Shown here: positions 24,461-36,487 of the stretch, piece by piece
Layout of the letters: each line of letters begins with the position of its first letter
Numbering within the stretch: position 1 is the stretch's first letter
Assembly (NCBI RefSeq): GCF_000801105.2
Contig: NC_079516.1
Location: 51,939,265 to 52,003,264, forward strand
Source of the DNA: Raphanus sativus
Taxonomy: Eukaryota; Streptophyta; Magnoliopsida; Brassicales; Brassicaceae
Length of the DNA stretch: 64,000 nt
Direction: 5' to 3'
Program-made: the position numbers and the translations under genes
Notes under the pieces: generated by a model
Database searches by the model: none
What the model was told of the DNA's origin: nothing
What the model saw: the letters and a program-made list of their open reading frames with translations, nothing else

Positions 24461-26626
24461 GCGTTTTGCAATGTGATTAGATAGTGTGATTAAAATACAA
24501 GATGAAAATATAGAGAACATGTTATTTTTGCCGTTGGAGTTTTCTTTTTAGTACTTTTGAGTAAATACAAATTGGGCCTTTTAGATATTTGTTGGGTTTC
24601 CATGTTCTTTTTGTTAGGCCCTATAATCTAAAGAGTTATAAACTGTCATGTTTAAATTGATCCGTCATCTAATTGTTCAATACTTTGTAAAATTTTGTTC
24701 TTTTGATTAATTGGTCATCTAAAAGCTTTCTGCTTTACGATCGGCTAATGTTTTTATTTTTTGAAAATTAAATCGGCTAATATTTCAACAGTTATATATC
24801 AATAATGCTCGAGAGAATATTACGATCTGAAGTCTTTTGTTCTCTAACCACCATTTTGAAAATAATTAAAGTAAATAGCAATGTCTCGTCACTAAATAGT
24901 AGTTTCCAAATACATCACTACTAAGTACAGAGAGGAAATTTGGTTCATTGATGATAAGAAGCGATCAACCTCACAATTGCCTTGCAAAAAACAGTAACAT
25001 TTGAATTCTTTTTTTATTAATTTTCTTTTTGTAATGTAAGTATCTTACATTATTGTATCTATAATCATACGTCACAATACACGACGACAAAGAACTTAAA
25101 AATGATTAATTACAGCAAAATAGGGAGACAAGCAAAGTCATGCAAGATATTATAGCCTAAGCTGTACATCGTTTGAAGATTCCACGCTTGAAGAATCTTG
25201 AAGGAGAATCCGAATCTTATCAGACGGTCAATATTCACCATATCAAGCTGTTATTACTTTGTATATGGAGAATATGTTAAGAGGAGAGGAAGTGGGGTTC
25301 ATTCGTGTCATCAGCAGAACAATAAAGTAGTCTCAATCACGGATACTAACGTGCCATAGTGGTTTTAAGGCATAAGCAAATTGTATAAAAGTGGGTCACA
25401 TGCAACTCCTGTTGATCTCTCTAAAACAAAATTAATAATTTATTATCATCAGCGAAGCAGTGAGAGTTTGCAAGTCAGTTTATTGATTTTCATCGATGTG
25501 AGTACCATTTGATGATTGTATTATTGCCTTCTTACCATAATTTTAAGGTCTGAAACCAATCATTGCAAGAACAAAAAGGAAGCAATACACAATAAGATTT
25601 ATTGTTTTTGTTAACTAATACAGTAAGCTTGTTAATTTACATGTTCCATATATGTGAACTAAATATCAAGAAATACACAATAAGATTTTTTGTTTTTGTT
25701 AACTAATACCATATCAAGATGCATGAAGCTCGCTGTAAAAGATACGCTGACATACGTTGATACCGTGTCCAAGGATTCCATAATTAAAATATTTACGTAA
25801 TTGCATATAAGATTCTACTAAACAACAAATATGAAAAAAATATCATCAGTCCCTGTTCCTTTGGTATCGTCACACGTGGATGACTCTTAATCAAAACGCA
25901 TTGTTCTATTGCTTGCGCAAACACAAAAGCTCAGAGAGAGACAGAGACCGCCGATTCGATTCCGTCTTCTCTGAGTAAACCTCTCTCCCTCTCTCTCTTT
26001 CCTTCGTAGCAAAGCTTAAAGAGAAGAGACAATTGTTTCAGTCTGGCTGATGTAGACGAGAGCTCAAGTGTAAGACTTTTCCCCCAAAATAATGGAAACA
26101 AACCTAACTTTCTACTTTTAGCTTAAAGCTCTGTTTTTTTTCTTTTTTTGTTTACTTTTTGCTTTTTGCTTTGCTCTGTTTTTGTCGGTCTCTGTTTTTT
26201 GAACTGACTAGGTCTGTCTGAAACTCTGAACTTTGCTCTATTTACTACACACTCTTGTACTGTTCTGTGAGAAAGGGCTTCTTGTTTGCTGTGACATGTG
26301 CTGCTGATCTCGCATTCTTTTTTTTTGTGTGGAATTTTGGGCCTTTTTTTGTCTTCTCTTTGCGGTGATTTTTGTCTTATTGGAGAGATAATAGTTCGTG
26401 AATTTAATTTTGTGACGTCTTCTCTCTGTTCGTTAGGGTACTTGTGTAGGTTTGATTCTTTTAACTTTGCTACGTGCTGGTTGGTCAGTCATCTCTTTAT
26501 GTATATAAAGATTCGATCGAAAGATCTTGTCTTTTGAATCTCTTTGACTCAAATGAGTGATCTTTCTCTTTGAATCTCTAGCAGTTTTGAATCGAAATCA
26601 GTACTTGATTGTTGTTGTTTGAGGAC
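24461..26626. other. NLP8 upstream region with probable 5' UTR intron
   Basis: AT-rich up to about 25900, with a 40-bp near-identical direct repeat (CACAATAAGATTTATTG..., near 25588-25624 and 25676-25711). From 25920 the sequence becomes GA/CT-rich and leader-like. A donor (CAAGT|GTAAGAC near 26068) and an acceptor (TCTCTAG near 26581) suggest a 5' UTR intron of about 510 bp before the NLP8 start. This is inferred from splice signals only. Confidence 0.45.
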
Positions 26627-29446
26627 ATGGAACACCCTTTCGCTTCCAGAGAGAAAGGGTTTGGTTTTCCAACAGAGCAAACGGATGGTTTAAGCTTTGG
26701 TTCTGCTGACATGCTCACCTCATCGGAGCTTATGAACTTCGACTCTTTCTCACCATGGTTTAATAATAGCCCTTCCGCGTCTGATGTCTTGTTCTCTCAG
26801 TATGGTCTCTCTCCTTCTCAACCTATGATGACCACCTTTGGAGCTGCTGAGCCGAGGGTTGCTCTCACTCGTTCATTCCATGATCTGGATAGCTCTTACC
26901 TTGGCGAAGAAGAAAGACCGCTAGTACATGAAACGAGCTCTCTAGATAGGGATGATCTAAGTGGTAAACGACGCAGGGTTGGTGGCGGGTTTGCTACCGT
27001 TCCCAGGTCTTTGAGCCACTCATTAGACGAGAAGATGCTCAAGGCGCTAAGCTTATTCATAGAGTCCTCATCAGGCTCAGGAGAAGGCATTTTAGCTCAA
27101 GTTTGGACTCCTATCAAGGTAGGAGACCAGTACATGCTCAGCACCTGTGATCAGGCCTATTTGCTCGACCCCAGGCTATCTCAGTACCGTGAAGCGTCGA
27201 GGAAATTCATTTTTGCATCAGAAGCTAATCAGTGCTCTTCCCCTGGTCTTCCTGGCCGAGTGTTCATCTCTGGAGTACGCGAATGGACATCGAACGTGAG
27301 GTATTACAAGAGGGATGAGTATCTGCGTATGAAGCATGCGATAGATAATGAAGTCCGTGGTTCCATTGCCATACCTATCCTTGAACCATCTGGGACGTCT
27401 TGTTGCGCTGTCATGGAGCTAGTCACATCCAAGGAAAAACACAATTTTGATTTGGAGATGGACTCTGTTTGCCGTGCTCTTCAGGCTGTCAACTTAAGGA
27501 CATCAGCGGTCCCTAGACCTCAGGTAAACATAGATGCCTCATTCTAGTTACTTTATCTCTCAGTCTAATGGCGTTTCTGCTTTTTCAGTACCTTTCGAGT
27601 AATCAAAGAGAGGCTTTAGCTGAGATAAAAGATGTCCTGCGAGCTGTATGTCATGCACACAAGTTGCCTTTAGCTCTAGCCTGGATTCCTTGTAGTTATG
27701 GTGAAAACCGTGTTCTTTGCGTAGAGGAGACGGCTTGTTATGTGAACGATATGGAGATGGAAGGTTTTGTGCAAGCATGTTCGGAGCATTGTCTAAGACA
27801 AAACGAAGGAATAGTCGGCAAAGCTTTCGTATTATCTAGCCAACCGTTCTTTTCCTCTGATGTGAAGGCGTATGACATCAGTGACTACCCTCTTGTTCAT
27901 CATGCTCGAAAGTACGGTCTCAATGCTGCTGTTGCTATTAAACTGAGGAGCACTTACACCGGTGAAGATGATTACATACTTGAACTCTTCTTGCCGATGA
28001 GTATGAAAGGAAGCTTGGAACAGCAGCTTCTATTGGACAGTCTTTCGGGTACTATGCAGAGAATTTGTCGAACTCTGAGAACTGTTTCAGACGTGGGGGA
28101 AACTAATAAAGAAGTTAGTAGAGAGATATGTAACTTCCCGCAGACCTCATGTGCAAGAAACTTTCAGACAATAGTATTAGATTCTGAACTTAACTCCAAC
28201 TCCTCTGATAAAGATAACAGTAGTACAGGATCTCAAGCCACTTTTGAGCAGGTATGTTGATGTATGGAGTTTAGTTATCATGTAGACATTGTGATTTTGA
28301 CTTTTTTTATTTAATAGGATATGAGCAAAGCTAGAACACCTGAGAAGAAGAGAAACAGCACAGAGAAAAGTGTGAGCTTAAGCCTTCTCCAACAACATTT
28401 TTCCGGGAGTCTAAAGGATGCTGCAAAGAGCCTTGGTGGTGAGTATTTCTACACATTTTTTCTCAAGCATGGATGCATTTTTCTGTTTACCAGTAATGCC
28501 TTGACCTGGATCATGCAGTTTGTCCCACTACACTAAAAAGGATATGCAGACAACATGGGATCATGAGGTGGCCGTCTCGTAAGATTAACAAAGTGAACAG
28601 GTCATTAAGGAAAATACAGACAGTGCTTGACTCGGTCCAGGGTGTAGAAGGAGGGCTCAAGTTTGACTCAACAACTGGCGGATTCGTTGCAGTTGGTCCT
28701 TTTATCAGTCCTCCATCTTCTAATGGTAACAATGCACATGTAAGAGGTCAGGAGGATATGGCGCCTGAAGCTAAATCAGTCGACAAAGCAATTAAGTTAG
28801 AGGATGATATCATCAAGAACGGTATTGAACATCTCTATGCCATGAATCCTTAGATAGAGATTGTGATATCTTAAGCTAGTTTTCTGTTTAAGCAGGCACA
28901 TTCATAGAGGTTAATGGTAGTGAAGGAATAAAGAACATTAACAACTTGAGCTCTCCGGCAATTGCAGACGGAATGGATTCAACAATCCAATGCAGTGACA
29001 ATACCACCGAGCCTAACCGGTCCATGTCATGCAGCTTGTCAGATTCATCAAATGGCTCAGTTGCAGTTATGATGGGAAGCTCATCTACTTCCATGGACAA
29101 TGGGAACCAAATGAGAAGCCATAAAAGAAACAGCGGTGAAACGCTCACTGTGAAGGCCACTTATAGAGAAGACACGATACGTTTCAAGTTGGAGCCATCG
29201 GTTGGGTGTTCTCAGCTCTACAAAGAAGTTGGTAAACGGTTTAAACTGGAAGAAGGGTGGTTTCAGCTCAAGTACTTGGACGATGAAGAAGAATGGGTGT
29301 TGATGGTCACAGATTCTGATCTCCAAGAATGTTTGGAGATATCATATGGTATGGGGAAACGCACATTGAAGTTTCTTGTTCGTGATTTGCCTGCGCCTAT
29401 AGGTAGTTCTGGTGGCAGCAATGGTTACTTAGGAACATGTTTATAA
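26627..29446 (+). CDS. NLP8: NLP8, NIN-like transcription factor (RWP-RK and PB1 domains)
   Basis: Five exons: 26627-27523, 27589-28251, 28318-28438, 28519-28821, 28896-29446, giving 844 residues. NLP8 is a nuclear transcription factor that mediates nitrate-promoted seed germination in Arabidopsis (At2g43500). The N-terminal GAF-like regulatory region covers residues about 150-255 (from [13 protein letters not shown] to VRGSIAIPI), with a second GAF-like part in exon 2. The RWP-RK DNA-binding domain spans the exon 3/4 junction, with RWPSRK at residues 577-582. A PB1 interaction domain lies at about 743-825 ([15 protein letters not shown] to [10 protein letters not shown]). The start is the first true ATG; the longer open frame from 26609 has no ATG. 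The protein is about 100 residues shorter than Arabidopsis NLP8 as I remember it, mostly in the N-terminus and linkers. Intact. Confidence 0.94.
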
Positions 29447-29730
29447 TATCTTCCCTATGTGAAAGCATGTTGTTCATACTCTCCATATATTATAGTTTGT
29501 TTGTAAAGAAAGGTATGATGGAGATAGACAATTTTGGTACTTGTACATGTTTATAGTCTTATAATAAAAGCTGGAAAGTCTAGTCATGTCGGTGGTGGCC
29601 AAATTTGTCAACAATTCAAACTAGAATTATTTGATTTATTAAAACTTTTTGGTCGTTATCTTGCTGGTTTAGTTTTGGTATGGTTTGGTTTTATATCACT
29701 AGGCAAAACGGTTTGGTCCTAAAGATCGAA

Positions 29731-29739
29731 TATAAATAG
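29731..29739 (+). promoter_or_regulatory. TATA box of the first trypsin-inhibitor gene
   Basis: TATAAATAG lies 72 bases before the ATG at 29811, leaving a leader of about 40 bases. It is a canonical plant TATA position. Confidence 0.7.
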
Positions 29740-29810
29740 CACCAACACCCCCAAAGTGCTCAACCACATCAAAACAGACCCAAAGTGAGAGACACATAGC
29801 AAAAGTAGCA

Positions 29811-30174
29811 ATGGCGATAAAACCACTTTCCATCTTTGTTGTCTTCTTCATCTTCTTCTTGGTTATCTCTGGTATGTTTCTTATTTTGTTAGTAACTTTC
29901 ATATTACGCTAGTTTCCTATAGCAAGTTTAATTATGATGTATGGTTCTATTTTCTTTTGTTATAACAGACGTGCCAGAGACAGAAGCGCAAGATAGCAAG
30001 TGTTTGAGAGAATACGGTGGCGATGTTGGCTTCCAATTTTGTGCGCCTCGGATATTTCCGACGTTTTGTTACACAAGATGCCGTGAGAACAAGGGGGCTA
30101 AAGGTGGAAGATGCCGTTGGGGAGAAGGACGCAAAGTTACGTGCTTATGCGACTACTGCAACGATCAACCCTAG
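29811..30174 (+). CDS. Defensin-like trypsin inhibitor (ATTI/MTI-2 family), copy 1
   Basis: Two exons, 29811-29871 and 29969-30174, giving 88 residues. Exon 1 encodes a hydrophobic signal peptide (about 20 residues) and the intron falls at its end, as usual in plant defensin-like genes. The mature part holds eight cysteines in the mustard trypsin inhibitor pattern, with [20 protein letters not shown] and CLCDYC. These secreted inhibitors block trypsin-like gut proteases of insects. In the mustard inhibitor MTI-2 the reactive bond is Arg-Ile in CAPRIFP, and this copy keeps that Arg. It ends CNDQP and lacks the C-terminal tail of the other two copies. Related to At2g43510-At2g43550. The gene stands head of the cluster, 365 bp after NLP8. 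Confidence 0.92.
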
Positions 30175-32237
30175 TCATAACGTCTAAGCAATCGTTAATA
30201 CACTATGTGGCTGCAAAACGCAAATGCTATGTTTGAATATTTTGGTTTGTGTAGTAAATATAATAAGAATGCGACTGGTCCCAAATAAATTGTATGATGA
30301 TGTAATGTGAAAGAAAAAATAATGAAAAAGTACGACTTTCTATATGCAATAAAATAAGTTTGGTAATACTTTGACTACTCTGGTAAAACTTTGCCATCCA
30401 CTGTTCCCACATGTTCACATTAGTGTCTAAAGCATTCTCAATCAATGGTGAAGTTTTTTTATGAGTATCTAACCAAATACAATAATAATATTTTCATTAA
30501 TAAAATTTAATTATGTAACTAAATTTATAAGAAAATAGAAATTTAAATCAATTATAGTAGGACCAGTGTAGATGAGTTTTAAGAAAATTTGAGAAACTTT
30601 TTTCACATTTCTACACTTCCTTTCTTTTATTTTCAACTTTGTTATATTGGATAAAAATTTAGGATACTCTCATTATGTGTATTTACTACTCTTTTTGTTA
30701 TTATATTAAATTGTATGTTTCCAAACAGTTCTCATTTTATACTTTAATTTTAATAATATAGATATATTTTAGTACTTAAAGTTTGCGCTTTTTCAACTAT
30801 ATAGCCAAGGGCCAACCCCGACGACGACGTTTTTTTCCATCGCTATTTCGTTCATCCTCTTTTTTGTTATCTTTGGTAAGTTAACTAACTTTCAATTTAT
30901 TTCAGATATTTGTTAACCTTTGTGTGTTTCATACTCCTAAGTATCGTTTTATAATGTCAATGCAAAATTTATTAATTTTTATGTTATGCTATTTTCATTG
31001 ATTGAACTGTGTTTAGGTGTATAGATAATTATTCTTTTTATATAGAAAATATACAAATTTAAATATTTTTGTAATATATATACACAAACCTAAAATGTCA
31101 ATTAAAATGAAACAGACGGTAATTGCAAACACATTTTATGAAATATGTAGTTTCTATTTTCTCTTAGGATATTATTTTAATGAAATATTCAAATTAAAGT
31201 ATGTATGATATATCTCAATACGATAAAAATAAAATAATAAAATAAATTGAGTTGAAAATACAAAAGTTGAAATTAAAAGCAGACCAATTATTGTCATTTT
31301 TAGTGATGTATTGTCTTATTAAGCTTTTTAGACAAATATTTCTAAACAATAAAAATTATCAAAACAAATATAGAGAAGAAATACATCACTATGGATCCAA
31401 AGTAAATTAATACACATCTATTTTTGTGTATTGATGACTAGAGATTTTCATAAAAATGCTCTATATTTTCTTCTGGAATAATTTATCTTAAAAAAATAAT
31501 CTTCGTATTAATCTCAAAACACCACGTTTCATGCTCAACCGATGACGATTTTCACTCTCTTTTAATACTCCAATTGGATCTACCGGGACAAAAACAACCT
31601 TTTATATTACTCTATTGATAATAATAAATTCAAAAAGATTATTGTTCTATAGAATTTCATTATGCAAATAACCATATAGTTTGCGGCAAGAACTTCATCA
31701 TTATTATATAAAAAATCATCAACGATTGAAATCAGTAAAATCAGTCGCCATCTTCAGCAGCATAGTTATTAATCTAAGTGGTTCAATTGAACCGATTTTT
31801 TTTTATAAATCTATTGAAAAACATACAAAAAGAACAATATTTTTTTGTCAGATTTAAAATAATTTGACAATCAAACAAATTAAATAATCAAAAATAAAGC
31901 AAACCAAAAAAACAGAAATAAAATGAATCAAACAAACTAATGTTGGAGCTATAAAAACTTTCAAGACCATTAGCTTGAAACAATAAACAATTTCTTCTTT
32001 TTTCTTTCTTGATGGCTAGAGTTTCTCTTCACCTAACTTGATTATACGATATTACGATCAGCTGCCACCAATTATTGTCATTTTAAGTGTAAATAATAAA
32101 AAATGAAAATTAGATAAGATCGATGACATTTAAACGACTTTAATGATAATTTATTTTCCCCAACGATAAAGATAAATAAATAACGTAACCCGAGTTCATT
32201 TTACACATACGGTGAAGAGAAATATAGAGCAGAGAAG
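30175..32237. other. AT-rich spacer between inhibitor copies 1 and 2
   Basis: Very AT-rich, no intact gene. It contains the relic at 30815-30932 (separate entry). The last about 80 bases before 32238 resemble the leader of copy 3 and probably hold the copy-2 promoter. Confidence 0.45.
30815..30932 (+). pseudogene. Relic of a trypsin-inhibitor gene: signal-peptide exon and intron start
   Basis: The sequence resembles exon 1 and the start of intron 1 of copies 2 and 3: a TTCATCCTC...TTGTTATCTTTG|GTAAG junction near 30876, followed by TTAACTAACT and ATATTTGTTAA motifs shared with those introns. The ATG is not preserved and no cysteine-rich second exon follows. I read it as a decayed tandem copy reduced to its 5' part. 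Confidence 0.65.
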
Positions 32238-32694
32238 ATGGCATTCGCAACGAAATCAGTTTCTTCTTTCGCCATCATTTTCATTCTCGTTTTGGTTATC
32301 TTTGGTAAACTAACTAACTCCGTATAAATTTCACATATTTGTTAAACTTTATGTGATTCATATGATCCAGAGAGCACGTTTTATTGTATACTATTTGATT
32401 TTTTTTTTCAACAAGTTCTGTTTCCTTAAATGCTCTTACTATATATAATGAGCAGAAGTGCCGGAGATAGAAGCGCATGATAACGAGTGCCTGGTAGAAT
32501 ACGGCGGCGATGTGGGTTTCAGCTTCTGTGCGCCTGAGATATTTCCGTCGTTTTGTTATACAAATTGCCGTAAGGACAAGGGCGCACAAGGTGGAACATG
32601 CATTTGGGGAGATTACGGTACCGTTGAGGTTAAATGCTTATGCGACTACTGCAGCGACATACCTAATGACAAGATTCTAAGTGGTGGTATTTGA
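32238..32694 (+). CDS. Defensin-like protease inhibitor (ATTI/MTI-2 family), copy 2, acidic P1
   Basis: Two exons, 32238-32304 and 32456-32694, giving 101 residues: signal peptide (22 residues, intron at its end), mature domain with eight cysteines and a C-terminal tail ending ILSGGI. It aligns along its whole length with copy 3. The reactive-loop segment reads CAPEIFP instead of CAPRIFP, so the P1 position known from MTI-2 is Glu rather than Arg. An acidic P1 should abolish trypsin inhibition and could redirect the inhibitor to Glu/Asp-specific proteases, or the protein may have another role. The fold itself looks intact. Other substitutions ([12 protein letters not shown]) also remove positive charge. 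Confidence 0.9.
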
Positions 32695-34830
32695 ATCCTG
32701 CATGTGTCATCATTGGTTTGGTGTAATAATATATGTGGAAAAGATCTAAGTACCAATGTAAATGACGAATATATGAAATAAAAAAGCCCGAAGTAATGAG
32801 GCTCCCATGGTTTGAAGGTATGTGATTGTATCTGCCTGCCGTTCGATTAATTTACGGTTAATTCAATGATCGGAAATCAGGGCAGTTTAAAAAACACCCA
32901 GACCATCCTTGATTCCTAAATTCTAAAGAGCAATCACATAAATAGTATAGCTTTAAAATTGTCGGTTTTTAGAAAAAAAAATATCGATTTTTATTAAGAT
33001 TAACTTAAAATGTTTATAATTATCTAAATCTTGGTTCCGAGCATCTCGTAAACTAAACGTAATTTACAAAAATGTTTTTTTGTTACTGATATCTATAAAG
33101 ATATCTGGTTCGTCACAAATACATGTTCATATTTACGTTTACTACTCTCCAATAATATTTTAAAACTTTTAGCCAAACTCTTTTGAATTACATTTACTGA
33201 ATCGGCGGCGAAGTAATTGGCTGTCGGGCAATCAGTGTTCTATTTAATATCTTCGTTAACCTACAAACATGATTTGTTATTATTTGTGGTATTATATTCG
33301 CTAATAATATATCAGAAATTTAAATTTATTATGCGATGATTGGTTGGACACTATTAAATGGATTTAACTTAGATTTGTACCTACAACCAAACAACTTACC
33401 AATTACTACCTCCGTTCCCGAAAGTAAGATTTTCTAGATTTAATTTTTGTTTCACAAAGATAGATGTTATATATTTTTAAGGTACTTTTGTATATTTTTA
33501 AAAACATTAATTGTGAATATTTGAATTGATTAAATTTCATTGGTGAATAGTTATTGGAAAGTGTATAAAAAATAAATAGTAAATTAAAAAGTAAATATTT
33601 ATTATATTCTTAATAAACGTTAAAACTCTAAAAAATCCTACTTTCGGGAACGGAGGTAGTATATTTTATGTTTTAACTAGTTTTGAAAGTTAAAATAAAA
33701 AAAAAATTATAAGAACTTTGTTTTCTAAAACAAGAAATTATAGCTGTAAAAATTATTTATCTTTTCGTTTAGTTTCTAAAGATACATTAGATACATATAC
33801 ATCAAGAAAATTTATAGACTAAATTTTACAATAAAATTTATACAATTTTACAATACAATTTATACAGCTACATCTTAATCAAATGTATTAAATCAAAATA
33901 CTATTTAACAGTATATGGAAAAATATACGGAATAGCCGTCCAATTCTTCTGCAGCTCATATAGCGGTCAAAGATGAATTTGTGAGTGTCACATGTGCTGA
34001 GAAATAATTTATGGTCAAGATGAATTATATAATTTAAGACTGACATGGTTGATAACAATAAGTTTATGTATTTGACAGCATAAGGTTATCATATTATTGT
34101 TCTTATTAGTATATTACTATATTTTAAACGGTTTCTACTTGATTTTTAAAAAAACTGTTTCTACATTATATAATTATTAACAATGATAATAAAGAGAAAT
34201 GTATTAAATGGTAGTATACTTTTATTTATAGACTAAATGTGTGACAATGTGGTCGATGCCATTCTTACCTTGAGAGCGGCGGTCCAAGTTGGTGGATAGG
34301 AGTAGACAAATGATCATAATAAGTATATGCAACTCAGAATTACTAACATAGAGATGCATCATAGTCGGTGAGGAGAAGAAAATAACAAACTTCAAATCGC
34401 ATATATAAGCAAAAGAGTCATCGTATTAAGTCAAAGAAGTGGTCATCAAATAAGATGAATATTGATCATACAGTTACTTTTCTGCATCAGAGCTTCGTAT
34501 AAGTAAAGACAAGCTGGCTCGGCTCTTGGTTAGGGGTTGAAAATAAAGTTTGCACCTGGTGGAGTAGTTCCTGGTTCGGTTCCTTAATTTAACTCGGGTT
34601 TGTTCAATTTTCTGGTTCAATTCGGTTTCCATCTTTAGCATGTATTGGGCTTTTAAAATAAAATACTGGGCTGGCCTAGAGTAATAACAAATCTATTTTG
34701 TCACGTTTTTCAGGCATAGAAAAACTCAAAAAGTAGTTAAAACTCATATATATACATGTAGTCATGCATATACATATCTTTTTAAAATACTGAGTGATGG
34801 CAGCTAAAATGACTTTAATGATTTACTTTT
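32695..34830. other. AT-rich spacer between inhibitor copies 2 and 3
   Basis: No gene supported. It holds a Stowaway-like MITE (33406-33659). The remainder is AT-rich with no recognisable termini. Confidence 0.4.
33406..33659. mobile_element. Stowaway-like MITE, 254 bp
   Basis: Near-perfect inverted ends CTACCTCCGTTCCCGAAAGTA and TACTTTCGGGAACGGAGGTAG lie inside TA dinucleotides (33404-33405, 33660-33661). AT-rich interior, no coding capacity. Confidence 0.92.
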
Positions 34831-35733
34831 GGACAAGACTTGGGTTCACCCCTATGGTGAACCTTCAAATTCACCACTTCTCTAGTAACCAATCAAAGTG
34901 CCAACTAGATTAATAATAAAATAATTAAAAAAATAAATAATATCACATTTAATAATGTTAATGTCACTATTTAATCTCTAAACTCAAACTATATACCCTA
35001 AATCCAAATTCTAAACCCTAAATTTTAAATTATAAACCCAAACTCTATACCTTAAACTCAAACTCTATACTGTAAACCAAAATCTTAAACCCTAAACCCA
35101 AACCATAAATCATAAACCAAGAAATCTAAACTTTAAATCCAAAATTATACCCTAAACTCAAACCATAGACCCTAAACCCAAATCCTATACTCTAAAACCA
35201 AACCATAAACCCTAAACCCAAACCGTAGACCCTAAACCCAAACCCTAGACCGTAACCCAAACCATGAACTCTAAATCCAAAATTTAATTCTTAACCTTAA
35301 ATTTCAAAAGAACAACATCAATATTAATCCAAATATTTAGGGTATAGTGTTTGGATTTTGTATTTACGTTTTGGGTTTAGAGTCTAGAATTTGGGTTTAG
35401 GGTATAGGTTTGAGTTTAGAGTTCAGGTTTTTAGGTTTATGATTTATAGTTTGGGTTTAGGGTATAGAATTTGGGTTTAGGGTATAGAGTTTGGGTTTAT
35501 AATTTATAATTTAGGGTTTAAATTTTGGATTTAGGGTATAGAATTTGAGTTTATGGATTAGATAGTGATATTAGCATTATTAAAATTGACACTATTTGTT
35601 TTTTTTAATTATTTTGATTTTTGAAAAATTTATTTAATATTTTTAATCATTAATCTAGTTGGCACTTTAATTGGTTATTAGAGAGATGGTAAATTTGAAG
35701 ATTCACCATAGGGGGTGAATCCAATTCTTGTCC
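34831..35733. mobile_element. Foldback Mutator-like element, 903 bp, telomere-like interior
   Basis: Inverted ends start GGACAAGACTTGGGTTCACC (34831) and, read inward from 35733 on the other strand, GGACAAGAATTGGATTCACC. Similarity continues for about 150 bases. Flanks TTTACTTTT (34822-34830) and TATACTTTT (35734-35742) form a 9-bp duplication with one mismatch, typical of MULEs. The interior is also palindromic: the left half has degenerate AAACCCTAAACCC words (about 34980-35300) and the right half has GGGTTTAGGGTATAG words (about 35335-35560). No transposase is encoded. It ends 107 bases before the start codon of inhibitor copy 3. Confidence 0.85.
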
Positions 35734-35840
35734 TATACTTTTTGCTCCAACTACAAAGATAAATAGTACACTCCGGTTCACTTTACAGACATCACTCCAA
35801 ACTCAACAGAGAGAGAGTAAAGAGCAGACATAGAGATAAG

Positions 35841-36350
35841 ATGGCCATGGCAACAAAATCAGTTTCTTCTTTCACCCTCATTTTCATCCTCGTTTTGGTT
35901 ATTTTTGGTAAAGTAACTAACTCCGTATTTATTTCACATATTTGTGTGGTTCATAGGATCTGGAGAGTATGTCTCAGTGACTGCATGTCTGCATTGTAGC
36001 ACGTTTGGTCATATTACTATATGAAATCTGTTTTCTCTAATACTATCTATGTACATATTACTATATGAAATCTGTTTTCTCTAATACTATCTATGTATGT
36101 ATACTGAGCAGAAGTGCCGGAGATAATAGCCCAGGATAGCGAGTGCCTGAAAGAATACGGTGGTGATGTGGGTTTTGGCTTCTGTGCGCCTCGGATTTTT
36201 CCGACGATTTGTTATACAAGATGCCGTGAGAACAAGGGGGCTAAAGGTGGAAGATGCATTTGGGGAGCTGCCGGTGCTGGTGGTGTTAAATGCTTATGCG
36301 ACTACTGCAACGACAGCCCTTTTGATCAGATTCTAAGAGGTGGGATTTGA
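35841..36350 (+). CDS. Trypsin inhibitor, MTI-2/RTI-like, copy 3
   Basis: Two exons, 35841-35907 and 36112-36350, giving 101 residues: signal peptide with the intron at its end, then a mature domain starting [10 protein letters not shown]. The mature part is nearly identical to the characterised mustard and rapeseed trypsin inhibitors MTI-2/RTI, with eight cysteines, the reactive CAPRIFP loop (P1 Arg) and CLCDYC, followed by a tail ending ILRGGI that is probably removed. It should be a secreted inhibitor of trypsin-like digestive proteases. The intron holds a 44-bp tandem duplication and the 3' UTR a 42-bp triple repeat. A foldback MULE occupies the promoter just upstream, which could alter expression. 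Confidence 0.94.
36010..36097. repeat. 44-bp tandem duplication in the copy-3 intron
   Basis: Two units, 36010-36053 and 36054-36097, each beginning CATATTACTATATGAAATC. The second ends 14 bases before the splice acceptor. Confidence 0.9.
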
Positions 36351-36362
36351 GTCATGCGGTAC

Positions 36363-36487
36363 GTGTCATGGTTTGTGTAATAATAAATGTGAAAGGGGCC
36401 AAGTGTGTCATGGTTTGTGTAATAATAAATGTGAAAGGGGCCAAGTGTGTCATGGTTGGTGTAATAATAAATGTGAAAGTGGCACAA
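36363..36487. repeat. 42-bp triple tandem repeat in the copy-3 3' UTR
   Basis: Three near-identical units starting GTGTCATGGTTTGTGTAATA at 36363, 36405 and 36447, beginning 13 bases after the stop codon. Each unit repeats AATAATAAATG, a possible poly(A)-signal-like word. Confidence 0.88.

Noticed and set aside
34980..35560. AAACCCTAAACCC words as an interstitial telomere
   Set aside because: The words are degenerate and inverted about a centre inside bounded MULE ends, not a uniform array.
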